The notes: generated by a model not told the origin, from the sequence alone. Counted from the first letter of the stretch, positions 53,226-62,635 are shown. The stretch is 64,000 nucleotides of DNA from Arthrobacter sp. ISL-65 (GCF_018613795.1 NZ_JAGGPN010000012.1:1-64000); one strand, 5' to 3'. Made by a program: numbers and translations.

Positions 53226-53255
53226 GGTGCCCGTTTATCCATAGCTGGGTCCGTT

Positions 53256-53289
53256 AAGGGCCGTCAGACTCAATGGTCTGGCGGCCCTT
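53256..53289 (+). terminator. Terminator of the GntR gene
   Basis: aagggccgtcagac (53256-53269) pairs with gtctggcggccctt (53276-53289) apart from one wobble, loop tcaatg, followed by 'tcgcatt'. Confidence 0.8.
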
Positions 53290-53342
53290 TCGCATTCCCT
53301 GCCCTTTCCTGGCGCAAGCGGCAAGTGCAATGCTTTCCTCCT

Positions 53343-53372
53343 ATTGTCAACAATGGGACAGTCCGGTAGTGT
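53343..53372 (+). promoter_or_regulatory. Operator 5 and promoter of the MFS transporter
   Basis: ATTGTCAACAAT (53343-53354) contains -35 TTGTCA (53344-53349); after 17 nt comes -10 TAGTGT (53367-53372). The start codon is 36 nt further on. Confidence 0.7.
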
Positions 53373-53408
53373 GATGAGCGATACATTTCCCACCAATCGA
53401 GGATTGAC

Positions 53409-54803
53409 ATGTCAGAAACACAACCGCTTGGAGCTGGCTCCGGCGCAGGGTTCGTGACTCCGGAGGAAAACTCACCAGCAGGCAAGAAGGTTCTGCGCCG
53501 CGCCATCGCTGCCTCAGCAATGGGTAACGCCACTGAGTGGTTCGATTACGGCGTTTACGCCGTGGCCGCCACCTACATCGCAGCGAACTTCTTCCCGGGC
53601 CAAGGAGCAATGGGAACCGTCTGGACGCTGGCCACTTTTGCGCTGTCCTTCCTCGTGCGGCCTCTCGGCGGGCTGTTTTGGGGCCCTCTCGGTGACAGGG
53701 TTGGGCGCAAGAGGGTACTCGCGCTGACCATCATCCTGATGGCGGCCTCCACCTTCGCCATCGGCCTGCTGCCGACCCAGTCTGTGACCGGCTGGATAGC
53801 CCCGGCCCTGCTGATCCTGCTGCGCATGGTCCAGGGGTTCTCAACTGGAGGCGAGTACGGCGGCGCAGCGACCTTCATGGCCGAATACGCGCCGGATAAG
53901 AGGCGCGGCTTTTGTGGAAGTTTCCTGGAGTTCGGCACCCTGGGCGGGTTTGCGCTCGGTTCGCTCGTCGTTCTGCTCTGCAGCCTGCTGCTCGGCGACG
54001 GGGCCATGACCGAGTGGGGCTGGCGGTTGCCGTTCCTTATCGCCGGGCCTCTCGGTATCGTCGGCATGTACCTGCGTAACCGGCTGGAAGACACTCCGGT
54101 CTTCCGTGAGCTTGAGGCCAGCGGAGAGCTGGAACCGGCCACCAGTACTGCCCTCCGCGACCTTCTCCGCCATTACTGGCGGCCCATGTTGGTGGTGGCC
54201 GGCCTGGTCATTCCGCTGAACGTCGTCAATTACACGCTGCTCAGTTACATGCCCACCTACCTGGAAGGGACCGTGGGCATGGGCGCCAACACGGTGCTGA
54301 CGCTGATGTTTGTGGGCCAGCTTGTCATGATGCTGATGATTCCGTTGGCCGGAGCCCGCTCGGACAAGCTTGGACGAAAGCCCATGTGGTTCATCTCGCT
54401 TATTGGCCTTTTTGTCATGGCCGTCCCCATGTATATGGTCATGGCCAATGGCTTCTGGTTCGCGATGCTCGGATTCGCTGTCCTGGGCCTGCTGTACCTC
54501 CCGCAGCTGGCCACAATCTCCGCTACTTTCCCGGCCATGTTTCCCACGCAGGTGCGGTTCGCCGGCTTCGCAATCACCTACAACGTGAGCACCGCAATCT
54601 TCGGCGGGACCGCTCCCATGATGAACGAGCTTCTCGTCAGTTCCACGGGTAACGTTCTGATGCCGGCTTTCTACATGATGGGCGCCTGCCTCGTGGGTCT
54701 GGTCGCCGTGTGGAAAATGCCGGAGACCGCCGGAGCCTCGCTGCGGAACATGAAGATTCCGGGCATCAAGAAGCTCCCCATCCCGCGCGGGTTGGAACGA
54801 TAA
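53409..54803 (+). CDS. MFS transporter, MHS/ProP-like, in the operator-linked cluster
   Basis: A 464-residue 12-helix proton symporter of the metabolite:H+ symporter branch (ProP, KgtP, ShiA relatives). 'MGNATEWFDYGVYAVAATYI' (helix 1, about 38-57), 'GPLGDRVGRKRVLALTIILM' (loop 2-3), 'RMVQGFSTGGEYGGAATFMA' (helix 4) and 'ARSDKLGRKPMWFI' (loop 8-9) are diagnostic. The cargo is probably a zwitterion or small carboxylate, perhaps the same compound as the ABC system at lower affinity or an intermediate. 'gagg' lies 6 nt before the ATG. A perfect 20-bp terminator follows. Confidence 0.85.
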   Translation: MSETQPLGAGSGAGFVTPEENSPAGKKVLRRAIAASAMGNATEWFDYGVYAVAATYIAANFFPGQGAMGTVWTLATFALSFLVRPLGGLFWGPLGDRVGRKRVLALTIILMAASTFAIGLLPTQSVTGWIAPALLILLRMVQGFSTGGEYGGAATFMAEYAPDKRRGFCGSFLEFGTLGGFALGSLVVLLCSLLLGDGAMTEWGWRLPFLIAGPLGIVGMYLRNRLEDTPVFRELEASGELEPATSTALRDLLRHYWRPMLVVAGLVIPLNVVNYTLLSYMPTYLEGTVGMGANTVLTLMFVGQLVMMLMIPLAGARSDKLGRKPMWFISLIGLFVMAVPMYMVMANGFWFAMLGFAVLGLLYLPQLATISATFPAMFPTQVRFAGFAITYNVSTAIFGGTAPMMNELLVSSTGNVLMPAFYMMGACLVGLVAVWKMPETAGASLRNMKIPGIKKLPIPRGLER

Positions 54804-54822
54804 ATCCAGCAAGACCGGTTTT

Positions 54823-54874
54823 AGCCCGCGGCGGGCGCCTGAGCGATTGTTCAGGCGCCCGCCGCGGGCTTTTG
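54823..54874 (+). terminator. Perfect 20-bp stem terminator of the MFS gene
   Basis: The arms 54823-54842 and 54851-54870 are exactly complementary, loop gcgattgt, followed by tttt. Confidence 0.92.
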
Positions 54875-55085
54875 GCGTACCCAACATCAGCTCACGGGTG
54901 CTGGTGACCACTGTCGATCCGGGCATGCCCGGGATGGGAGGGCCCGGCGGCCGGCTACCCAGGCGGGTCAGCCCCGATGGCGGGTCAGCCCCGGATGGTG
55001 ATCGACGGCGACGGCGATGGGCCGGAGACCGGCAGAAGCGTGCCAGGTAGGACTTAAGAACCGTCAGACTAGGCCTTAAACGGAA

Positions 55086-55124
55086 AAAGCAGGGGCGCCA
55101 TATGCAAAATGGCGCCTCTGCTTT
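55086..55124 (-). terminator. 16-bp stem terminator of the amidase gene
   Basis: aaagcaggggcgccat (55086-55101) pairs with atggcgcctctgcttt (55109-55124) with one g/t wobble. On the minus strand it is followed by 'tttttccg'. Confidence 0.88.
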
Positions 55125-55168
55125 CCTGTTTCCCCCTTCGTGAACTTCGCGGAGGGGACGTTGTGCGG

Positions 55169-56584
55169 CTACCTGTGGTGGGCGGCGAGGCGTGCAGGCC
55201 GTTCCGTACCCCAGGCTGCGGCCTTTTCGTACGTCTGGGCCGCACGAAGCACCTTGCGGTCGGCGTGCCGGGGGCCGATGATCTGCAGGCCTGCCGGGAG
55301 GCCGGCCTCGGTGATGCCGCAGGGAATACTGATCGCCGGCTGCTGTGTCATGTTGAACGGGTAAGTGTACGGAGTCCAGCTCGTCCAGTTCGGGGAATGC
55401 CAGCCTTCCGGGGCGTCCCGGTCCCGCGGGAAGGCGGGGATGGGGAGGGTGGGCGTCAGGAGCAGGTCGTAGGTTTCATGGAACAGCCCCATTTTCACCC
55501 CAAGGTCCATACGCACAGCGGTGGCACCAAGGAAGTCAGAGGCGCTGATCTCGCCCTGCTCCTGGATGGAACGGCGCAGCCCGGGATCCACCTTGTTGAT
55601 GGCGTCCGGGCCATAGGCCTCAAGCACCTTGGCAGCACCCGCGAACCACAGAATGTGGAAAGCCTCCACAGGATCCTCGATGCCGGGATCCACTTCCTCG
55701 ATGACGGCGCCGGCGTCCGCCAGCACATCCACTGCGGCCCGCACCAGCCGCTCGATCTCCGGGTCGTTGATGCCGAAACCCAGCGTGGGGGAGAAAGCGA
55801 CACGCATCCCCTTGACGCCGTCGTCCAGTCCGTCGAGGAAGGACCCTGCCGGCGTCGGGAGAGCGGACCAATCGCGCGAATCGAAGCCCGTGATCACATC
55901 CAGCAGCAGGGCGGTGTCTTCCACGGTCCGGGTCATGGGCCCGGCATGGGCAAGGGTTCCGAACGGGCTGGCAGGGAACATGGGAACCAGTCCGTAAGTG
56001 GGCTTGATGGCCACCGTTCCGGTGAATGCGGCCGGGATGCGCACCGAGCCGCCGCCGTCCGTACCCACAGACCAGGGGCCCATTCCGAGCCCCACAGCTG
56101 TGGCGCTGCCGCCGCTTGACCCGCCCGACGTCAGACCCTGGGCCCGGGGATTGCCGGTAGAGCCGTGGCGAAGGGAGTCGGTCACTCCCTTCCAGGCGAA
56201 TTCCGGCGTGGCGGTCTTTCCAATGAGTACGGCGCCTGTTTCCCGCAGCCTCGCCACGCAGGGCGCGTCCTGATCCCAAGGCGCATCGGCATTGATCAGG
56301 TTGGTGCCGCGCAGCGTGGGCCGGCCCCGCGTGTAAAAGATGTCCTTGATGGAGGTGGGGACGCCATCACCAGGGCCCAGGGGTTCGCCCTGTCGCCACC
56401 GGGCTTCGGATTCGCTGGCCTCCTGCAAAGCACTCTCTGCCTCGACGGAGACGAACGCGTTCACGTCGCAGTTTCCCGCCTCAATGGCGTCCAGGGCAGC
56501 CTGGGTGGCCTCCACGGGGGAGACTGTGCCGTTCCGGTATCCCGCCAACAGCTCCCCTGCTGTCAGATCGGTAAGATCACTCAT
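55169..56584 (-). CDS. Amidase (amidase-signature family)
   Basis: A 471-residue Ser-cisSer-Lys hydrolase. The triad is visible: Lys in 'GVPTSIKDIFYTRGRPT' (about 73-89), cis-Ser and nucleophile Ser within 'GLTSGGSSGGSATAVGLGMG' and 'SVGTDGGGSVRIPAAF' (about 150-185). The family hydrolyses carboxamides such as aryl or aliphatic amides, ring-derived formamides or Gln-tRNA precursors; nothing here points to GatA, because gatB and gatC are absent. It has its own operator upstream, so it is expressed with the nitrogen-compound cluster. 'aggagg' lies 7-8 nt before the ATG. Confidence 0.88.
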   Translation of the reverse strand: MSDLTDLTAGELLAGYRNGTVSPVEATQAALDAIEAGNCDVNAFVSVEAESALQEASESEARWRQGEPLGPGDGVPTSIKDIFYTRGRPTLRGTNLINADAPWDQDAPCVARLRETGAVLIGKTATPEFAWKGVTDSLRHGSTGNPRAQGLTSGGSSGGSATAVGLGMGPWSVGTDGGGSVRIPAAFTGTVAIKPTYGLVPMFPASPFGTLAHAGPMTRTVEDTALLLDVITGFDSRDWSALPTPAGSFLDGLDDGVKGMRVAFSPTLGFGINDPEIERLVRAAVDVLADAGAVIEEVDPGIEDPVEAFHILWFAGAAKVLEAYGPDAINKVDPGLRRSIQEQGEISASDFLGATAVRMDLGVKMGLFHETYDLLLTPTLPIPAFPRDRDAPEGWHSPNWTSWTPYTYPFNMTQQPAISIPCGITEAGLPAGLQIIGPRHADRKVLRAAQTYEKAAAWGTERPARLAAHHR

Positions 56585-56682
56585 TCTTGTTCCTCCTACT
56601 GGTTCCGCTGGGGTTCCAGGGTTGCTCGTGGTTAAGTGCGCCGGGGGCTTGCAGCATCAAGAAGGGCACACCTGCTCGTAGG

Positions 56683-56694
56683 ATTGTTGACATT
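56683..56694. promoter_or_regulatory. Operator 6, upstream of the amidase gene
   Basis: ATTGTTGACATT matches the consensus at 9 of 10 half-site positions. It lies about 100 bp upstream of the amidase start and beyond the terminator of the preceding operon. A possible minus-strand -10 TATAGT abuts it (56704-56699). Confidence 0.6.
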
Positions 56695-56713
56695 AACTAT
56701 AGGGAGAAAACGA

Positions 56714-56745
56714 CTCCGGGAACAGGCGCCGGCCTGTTCCCGGAG
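56714..56745 (-). terminator. Terminator of the aminotransferase operon
   Basis: ctccgggaacagg (56714-56726) and cctgttcccggag (56733-56745) are perfect complements, loop cgccgg. On the minus strand it is followed by 'tcgttttctcc'. Confidence 0.85.
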
Positions 56746-56779
56746 GAAGACGTCTTTACTGTGCAGCGGTGCCGCCGCC

Positions 56780-58273
56780 CTAGAGGCGGGGGAGGGCCAT
56801 GTACTTGATCTCCAGGAACTCATCCAGGCCAACGCGGCCGCCTTCACGGCCGAGACCGGACGCCTTGATGCCGCCGAAGGGAGCGGCGGGGTTGGAGACA
56901 ATGCCGGTGTTCAGGCCCACCATGCCCACCTCCAGTTCCTCGCCCACGCGGAAGGCGCGGTCCAGGTCCTGGGTGAACAGGTAGCTGGCCAGGCCCCAGG
57001 GGGTGTCGTTGGCCAGCCGGACCACTTCCTCTTCAGTGTCGAAGGGAATGATCGGGGCCACCGGGCCGAAGATCTCCTCGCTCATCAGTGCCGCGTCCGG
57101 GCTGACGTCCGAAAGAACCGTGGGGGAGTAGAAGTAGCCGCTGCCCTCGGGGCGGGAACCGCCGCAGACCACGGTGGCACCCTTGGCAACGGCGTCGTCC
57201 ACCAGTTCCTGGACCTTGTTCAGCGCCTTCGCTTCCACCAAGGGCCCGACGTCGGTGCCCTCCTCCGCGCCGTCGCCCACCTTGAGTGCGCCAAGGCGCT
57301 TGGCGAGCCGGGCCGAGAACTCGGCGGCGACCGAACGCTGGACGAAAATGCGGTTGGCGGCGGTGCAGGCCTCGCCCATGTTCCGCATCTTAGCTGCGAA
57401 CGCGCCCTCGACGGCGCGGTCCAGGTCGGCATCCTCGAACACGATCAGGGGTGCGTTTCCGCCGAGTTCCATCGAGGAGCGCATGACGTTCTTCGCCGCC
57501 TGTTCCAGGAGCCGCACGCCCACTCCGGTGGATCCGGTGAAGCTGACCTTGCGGGCGATGCCGCTCTCCATCCAGGGGGTGACCACCTCGGAAGCCTTGG
57601 TGGTGGTGACGACGTTCAGCACGCCCTTGGGCAGTCCGGCCTCCATCAGGATGTCCACCAGTGCCAGGGAGGACAGCGGGGTGAGGTTGGCAGGCTTGAA
57701 GACCATGGTGCAGCCTACGGCGATGGCGGGGCCGATCTTGCGGGTGCCCATGGCCAGCGGGAAGTTCCACGGCGTCACCAGCACGCAGGGGCCCACCGGC
57801 TCCTTCGAGACGAGAATGCGGTTCTTGCCGTCACCGGTGGTGGTCAGGTCGCCGCCGATGCGCACGGCCTCCTCGGAGAACCAGCGGAAGAATTCTGCCG
57901 CATAGGCCACCTCGCCCTTGGCTTCGGCGAACGGCTTGCCCATTTCGGTAGTCATGATGAGCGCCAGCTCGTCCTGCCGGGCCATGATCAGGTCGAAGGC
58001 GCGCCGCAGAATTTCGCTGCGCTCGCGGGGCGGGGTCTTGGCCCACTGCTTCTGCACGCGGCCGGCGGTTTCGATAGCCCGGCGGGCGTCCTCCGGGCCG
58101 CCGTCGGCCACGGTGGCGATGACTTCCTCGGTGGCCGGGTTGACGACGTCAAACCGGGCGCCGGAAGCGGCCTCGGACCATTCGCCGTCGATGAACAGGT
58201 TGGTGCTCACCTTGGCGACGGCATCCAGCGCCTTCTGCGAGGTCCGGGAGTTGGTGGTTGCCTGGATGGTCAT
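56780..58273 (-). CDS. Succinate-semialdehyde-type aldehyde dehydrogenase (NAD(P)+)
   Basis: A 497-residue aldehyde dehydrogenase. The NAD-binding stretch is 'VLVTPWNFPLAMGTRKIGPA' (about 155-174), the glycine motif 'VSFTGSTGVGVRLL' (about 235), catalytic Glu in 'SSMELGGNAPLIVFEDADLD' (about 262-281) and catalytic Cys in 'NMGEACTAANRIFV' (about 300). 'PFGGIKASGLGREGG' near the end is typical of GabD-type enzymes. The likely substrate is the semialdehyde released by the aminotransferase of the same operon (succinate semialdehyde or a close analogue). The start ATGA overlaps the upstream stop. Confidence 0.88.
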   Translation of the reverse strand: MTIQATTNSRTSQKALDAVAKVSTNLFIDGEWSEAASGARFDVVNPATEEVIATVADGGPEDARRAIETAGRVQKQWAKTPPRERSEILRRAFDLIMARQDELALIMTTEMGKPFAEAKGEVAYAAEFFRWFSEEAVRIGGDLTTTGDGKNRILVSKEPVGPCVLVTPWNFPLAMGTRKIGPAIAVGCTMVFKPANLTPLSSLALVDILMEAGLPKGVLNVVTTTKASEVVTPWMESGIARKVSFTGSTGVGVRLLEQAAKNVMRSSMELGGNAPLIVFEDADLDRAVEGAFAAKMRNMGEACTAANRIFVQRSVAAEFSARLAKRLGALKVGDGAEEGTDVGPLVEAKALNKVQELVDDAVAKGATVVCGGSRPEGSGYFYSPTVLSDVSPDAALMSEEIFGPVAPIIPFDTEEEVVRLANDTPWGLASYLFTQDLDRAFRVGEELEVGMVGLNTGIVSNPAAPFGGIKASGLGREGGRVGLDEFLEIKYMALPRL

Positions 58274-61200
58274 GAGTAATCCTTTTCTGCTGTGGAAGGG
58301 AGTGGCTGGCGGCTGGCAAAGTCTGCCTGTTCGCCAGGGTCGAGGAGTTGGGCCAGATGGCGGCCCGGTCTGGAACTGTCGAGTTGCTGGACCTGCATGG
58401 CACAGGAGAACCCGTCGGTGAGGACCACGGAGTCCGTATCCGTCTGCCGCAGGGCGGGGGCGAGGGACTGTTCGGCCACCTGCATGCTGACGTCGAAATG
58501 CTCTTTTTCGAAGCCGAAGTTTCCGGCGACGCCGCAGCAGCCGGTGGCATCCACGACGGCGCTGACGCCCATCGCACCGAGCGCCGAGCGCTGGGTGCCG
58601 GCGCCGAAGACGGAGTATTCGTGGCAGTGGGTCTGCAGCACCACCCGGTCCGGCAGCGGCTGTGCGGGAGCCGGTTTCCATCCTGACGTGGTGAGCTCTT
58701 CGATGTGGGATGCGAAGCTGCGGACCCTGGCTGCGACCCTGCGGGCCTGGTCTGTATGGACCAGCTCGGGAAGGTCCTTGCGCAGCGCGGCGGCGCAGCT
58801 GGGTTCGACCACCACGATGGGGCGGTCCGTGCCGTCGTCGAGCGCGACGGCGGCCTTGCCCAGCAATTTCTTGGCCGTATCCAGCTGTCCGGTGGAAATC
58901 CAGGTCAGGCCGCAGCAGGCGTCCGCGGAGCATTCGGTGGCGGAACCCGTGCTGGCCAGAACCCGTGCCGCTGCTCCTGCGACCTCCGGCCGGAAGCCGC
59001 GGGTGAAGGTGTCCACGAACAGGACCACGCCCTCCCCGCTTGGTGGGTTGCCGCCGTCACTGGGCTTGCGGACAGGCCCGACGCCGGCCGCGGCCACCTC
59101 GCTCCGCCACTCGCTGGCTCCCGCGAAGCGGGGCAGTGCCCGCTTGGTGGTGAGACCGCCCAATGCGGACGCTGCTTTAGCCATGGGCGTGGACATTACG
59201 GCATTGACCAGGGGCGCGATCCGCCCGGTGATCTTGAGCCAGCGCGGCAGCCAGCCCAGGGAGTAGTGCGAGAGCGGGCGCCGCTTGCCGTCGTAGTAGT
59301 GGGAGAAGAACTCGGATTTGTAGGTGGCCATGTCGACGCCGGTGGGGCAGTCACTGGAACAGGCCTTGCAGGAGAGGCAGAGGTCAAGTGCCTCGCGGAC
59401 CTCCTCGGACTTCCAGCCTTCCTCCACCGTGCGGGCCCCGCGGACCATGTCCTGCAGCACGCGCGAGCGGCCGCGGGTGGAGTCCTTTTCGTCCTTGGTG
59501 GCGCGGTAGCTCGGGCACATTACGCCGCCGGCATCCGTGCGGCAGCGGCCGACGCCGATGCAGCTCTGGACGGCATGGACCCAGGGGTCCGCGCCGCTCC
59601 CAGCAGAAGTATCGGGGGAGTCGGTCTCGGCCAGCGAGCCGCCGCCGGCGCCGAGCGGGCGGAGATCGAAGCTGGTCCGCCACTGCCGCTGCGGAACACC
59701 GTCGAGGGCAAGGTTGGCGTCCATCGCGTCCGCCTCGGTCAGTGATCCCGGATTCAGGATTCCTGCCGGGTCCCAGATGCGGCGGTAGTCGCCGAAAGCC
59801 GCCAGCATGCCCGGCGAGTACATCATCGGCAGGAGTTCCGAGCGGGCCCGGCCGTCGCCGTGCTCGCCGGAGAGTGAGCCGCCGTGCCGGACCACCAGTT
59901 CGGCGGCTTCGCGCGTGAACTTCCGGAAAACGTCCCGGCCTGTCTCGGTGCGCAGGTCGTAGGTGATGCGGATGTGCATGCAGCCGGCACCGAAGTGGCC
60001 GTACATGACACCCTTGAGGTCGTGGCGTGCGAGGAGTTCGCGGAAGTCCGAGAGGTAGTCGGCCAGGCTTTCGGGTGCCACGGCGGAGTCCTCCCAGCCG
60101 GGCCAGGATTCACCTCCGGTGGAGAGCCGTGCAGAAAGCCCGGCGCCGTCCTCCCGGACACGCCACAGGGATGCGCGCTCGATGCTGTCCGGAACCGTGC
60201 GGCCGTCCACCAGCCGACCGTTTTCCTTCAGGCGGGCAAGCAGGCGGTCCGCTTCGGCCTGAACCTCGCCGGGGTTGTCGCCGTCGAGGTCGACATAGAG
60301 CCAGGCCTTGCCCTCGGGCAGGCCAAGCACAGAGCGGTCCCCGCGGCGGAAGCGCATGGTGTCCACGATCGCCTCGTCGATGCCTTCCACGGCAGCGGGG
60401 GAGAACTCCAGGATGGTCCCGATGTCCTTGGCTGCGTCCACCACATCCGCATAGCCCAGGCAGACCAGCAGGGCGCTGGCAGGTTTGGGGACCAGCTTCA
60501 TCCGTGCACCCACGATGACGGCGCAGGTCCCTTCAGACCCGGCCAGGGCGCGGGCCACGTTGAAGCCCTTTTCTGGCAGCAGGTTGGCCAGATGGTAGCC
60601 GGAGACCTGGCGCTGGATGCGTTCGAGCTCGGTGCGGAACCCGGCCAGGTTGTTGTGGGCCAGTTCCTTGAGCTGCGCCGTGAGGACGGCAGCGCGCTGT
60701 TCGGAGACCGCGTCCGCGGGATCGGTTGCGCGCAGTCCGGTGGCCGTCGCGGTGAGCCGGGCCCCGTCGGAGGTGACGACGTCGATCTCTGCCACGTGAT
60801 CAGAGGTCCGGCCGTAGCGGACGGAGTGATTGCCGCAGGCGTCATTCCCGAGTGACCCGCCGACGGTAGCACGGTTCTTGGAGGACGGGTCCGGGGCAAA
60901 TGTGTAGCGGTGGCCCGTTGCCTTCTCGACTTCACGGGAGAGGACGGCGAGGACGACTCCCGGGTCCACGGCCACCGTGCCGGCGGCCTCATCGATGCTG
61001 TGGATGCGGTTCATGTGCCGGGAAAAGTCCAGGACGACGCCGGGACCCATGGCATTCCCGGCCATGGAGGTTCCGCCGCCGCGGCCGATGAGCGGCGTTG
61101 CCATTTCGCGGCAGGCGGCAACAGTGGCGATGACGTCTTCGACGGTGCGCGGGAAGACCACGGCCAGCGGTGCCACCCGGTAGTTGGAGGCGTCGTAGGA

Positions 61201-61344
61201 GTACTCGGCGAGGCGGCGTGGCGAACTGTCCGCTGCCACGCCGGCCGACGCCAGGCGGGCCAGGACCGCAGGCTGCATGGTGTCCTCACCTTGCTTGCCG
61301 GCGTCCGTTGCCGGGGTCGCTGGGGGATGTGCGGCGTCAATCAT
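58270..61344 (-). CDS. FAD-binding/(4Fe-4S) 2-hydroxyacid dehydrogenase (YdiJ/D-2-hydroxyglutarate type)
   Basis: A 1024-residue fusion. Residues ~50-270 are the VAO-type FAD domain ('TPLIGRGGGTSMAGNAMGPG', 'RATVGGSLGNDACGNHSVRY'), ~270-550 the FAD-linked oxidase C-terminal domain ending 'YRRIWDPAGILNPG'. Two ferredoxin-like clusters follow ('CIGVGRCRTDAGGVMC' and 'CLSCKACSSDCPTG', about 600-690), then CCG-type cysteine domains ('SADACCGLTWIS', 'DATGCCGVAGNFGF'). The length equals E. coli YdiJ. Such enzymes oxidise D-2-hydroxyacids, notably D-2-hydroxyglutarate. It starts 7 bp after the aminotransferase gene and overlaps the next by 4 bp. A second start at codon 23 is possible. Confidence 0.82.
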   Translation of the reverse strand: MIDAAHPPATPATDAGKQGEDTMQPAVLARLASAGVAADSSPRRLAEYSYDASNYRVAPLAVVFPRTVEDVIATVAACREMATPLIGRGGGTSMAGNAMGPGVVLDFSRHMNRIHSIDEAAGTVAVDPGVVLAVLSREVEKATGHRYTFAPDPSSKNRATVGGSLGNDACGNHSVRYGRTSDHVAEIDVVTSDGARLTATATGLRATDPADAVSEQRAAVLTAQLKELAHNNLAGFRTELERIQRQVSGYHLANLLPEKGFNVARALAGSEGTCAVIVGARMKLVPKPASALLVCLGYADVVDAAKDIGTILEFSPAAVEGIDEAIVDTMRFRRGDRSVLGLPEGKAWLYVDLDGDNPGEVQAEADRLLARLKENGRLVDGRTVPDSIERASLWRVREDGAGLSARLSTGGESWPGWEDSAVAPESLADYLSDFRELLARHDLKGVMYGHFGAGCMHIRITYDLRTETGRDVFRKFTREAAELVVRHGGSLSGEHGDGRARSELLPMMYSPGMLAAFGDYRRIWDPAGILNPGSLTEADAMDANLALDGVPQRQWRTSFDLRPLGAGGGSLAETDSPDTSAGSGADPWVHAVQSCIGVGRCRTDAGGVMCPSYRATKDEKDSTRGRSRVLQDMVRGARTVEEGWKSEEVREALDLCLSCKACSSDCPTGVDMATYKSEFFSHYYDGKRRPLSHYSLGWLPRWLKITGRIAPLVNAVMSTPMAKAASALGGLTTKRALPRFAGASEWRSEVAAAGVGPVRKPSDGGNPPSGEGVVLFVDTFTRGFRPEVAGAAARVLASTGSATECSADACCGLTWISTGQLDTAKKLLGKAAVALDDGTDRPIVVVEPSCAAALRKDLPELVHTDQARRVAARVRSFASHIEELTTSGWKPAPAQPLPDRVVLQTHCHEYSVFGAGTQRSALGAMGVSAVVDATGCCGVAGNFGFEKEHFDVSMQVAEQSLAPALRQTDTDSVVLTDGFSCAMQVQQLDSSRPGRHLAQLLDPGEQADFASRQPLPSTAEKDYS

Positions 61345-61351
61345 GGAGTGC

Positions 61352-62629
61352 TCAGGCTCCTGTGGTGGCGGGGATGGCTCCGGTGACGGCGCCGACGGCG
61401 GTTTCGAAGCGTTCCAGGCCGAGGGTGATTTCCTCGGCGGTGACGACCAGGGCGGGGATGAGGCGTACGACGTTGCCGGCCGGGCCGCAGGTCAGGGTCA
61501 GCAGGCCCTGGGTGGTGGTGGCCTGCTGGACCGCGGCGGCGGTTGTGGCGTCGGGGGTGCCGTCCTCGGTGGTGAATTCGATGCCCTGCATCAGGCCGCG
61601 CCCGCGCACGTCGCCGATGACGGGGAAGCGGGCCTGGATTTCCTTGAGGCCGGCCTGCAGCTGCTCGCCGCGGATCCGGGAGTTTTCCACCAGCCCTTCT
61701 TCCTTGACGACGTCCAGGGTCGCGACGCCGGCGGCGGCGGAGACGGCGTTCCCGCCGTAGGTGCCGCCCTGGGATCCGGGCCAGGCCTTGGCCATGGTCT
61801 CGGTGGACGCCGCGATCGCCGAGATCGGGAAGCCCGATGCGATGCCCTTGGCGGTGATGATGATGTCCGGGGTGGCGGTGGAGTACTGGTGGCCCCAGAA
61901 CTTGCCGGTACGGCCCACGCCGGCCTGGACCTCGTCGAAGATCAGCTCGATGCCGTACTTATCTGCACGTTCGCGCAGTCCTTCCATGAACGCCGGCGGG
62001 GTGGGCAGGTAGCCGCCGTCGCCCAGGGCCGGTTCGATCAGGAACGCCGCGGTGTCATTGGGGGCGGTGCGGGTCTGGAGCAGGTAGTCCAGTTCCTGCA
62101 GCGCGAACGCCACCGCGGCCGCCTCGTCCCACCCGTAGCGGTAGGCGTAGGGGAACGCGGACATGTGCACCCCGGCCATCAGCGGCGCGAACCCGGCGGA
62201 AAACTTCGTGCCCGCCGTGGTCAGGGACGCCGCGGCGACCGTGCGGCCGTGGAAGCCGCCCTGGAACACCACAATGTTCGGCCGGCCCGTGGCCATCCGG
62301 GCCAGGCGGATAGCAGCCTCCACCGCCTCAGACCCGGAGGTGGCGTAGAACACCGAATCCAGCCCGGCCGGCAGGACCTCGCCCAGCTTCTGGGTCAGCG
62401 CCAGCAGCGGCTGGTGCATCACCGTGGTGTACTGCGCGTGGATGATCTTGCCCACCTGCTCCCGCGCCGCCTCCACCACCCGCGGATGGCAGTGACCGGT
62501 GCTGGTCACACCAATACCGGTCGTGAAATCCAGATACGCCTGACCATCGGTGCCGTAAATCCAGGAACCAAGGGCATGATCCACGACAACAGGCGTTGCT
62601 TGCTTCAATGCGGGGCTAAGGGAAGTCAT
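61352..62629 (-). CDS. Class-III aminotransferase (4-aminobutyrate/omega-amino acid type)
   Basis: A 425-residue PLP enzyme. 'GSWIYGTDGQAYLDFTTGIG' opens the conserved domain (about 23-42). 'ATSGSEAVEAAIRLAR' (about 97-112) and 'FQGGFHGRTVAA' bind the cofactor phosphate, Asp of 'LIFDEVQAGVGRTG' (about 238) contacts the pyridine N, and the Schiff-base Lys is in 'IITAKGIASGFPISAI' (about 264). GABA, beta-alanine or 2,4-diaminobutyrate-type donors are plausible. The ATG at 62629 has no clear Shine-Dalgarno; a promoter ending 6 nt upstream predicts a leaderless mRNA. It is first of the three-gene operon. Confidence 0.88.
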   Translation of the reverse strand: MTSLSPALKQATPVVVDHALGSWIYGTDGQAYLDFTTGIGVTSTGHCHPRVVEAAREQVGKIIHAQYTTVMHQPLLALTQKLGEVLPAGLDSVFYATSGSEAVEAAIRLARMATGRPNIVVFQGGFHGRTVAAASLTTAGTKFSAGFAPLMAGVHMSAFPYAYRYGWDEAAAVAFALQELDYLLQTRTAPNDTAAFLIEPALGDGGYLPTPPAFMEGLRERADKYGIELIFDEVQAGVGRTGKFWGHQYSTATPDIIITAKGIASGFPISAIAASTETMAKAWPGSQGGTYGGNAVSAAAGVATLDVVKEEGLVENSRIRGEQLQAGLKEIQARFPVIGDVRGRGLMQGIEFTTEDGTPDATTAAAVQQATTTQGLLTLTCGPAGNVVRLIPALVVTAEEITLGLERFETAVGAVTGAIPATTGA

Positions 62630-62635
62630 GCAGTC

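Larger units (their letters stand above)
54804..55168. other. Gap between MFS and amidase genes with two terminators
   Basis: It contains the MFS terminator (54823-54874) and the amidase terminator (55086-55124), pointing toward each other. Between them about 210 bp show no gene or motif. Confidence 0.5.

Noticed and set aside
55169..56584. GatA subunit of the Glu-tRNA(Gln) amidotransferase
   Set aside because: No gatB or gatC nearby, and a catabolic operator lies upstream.
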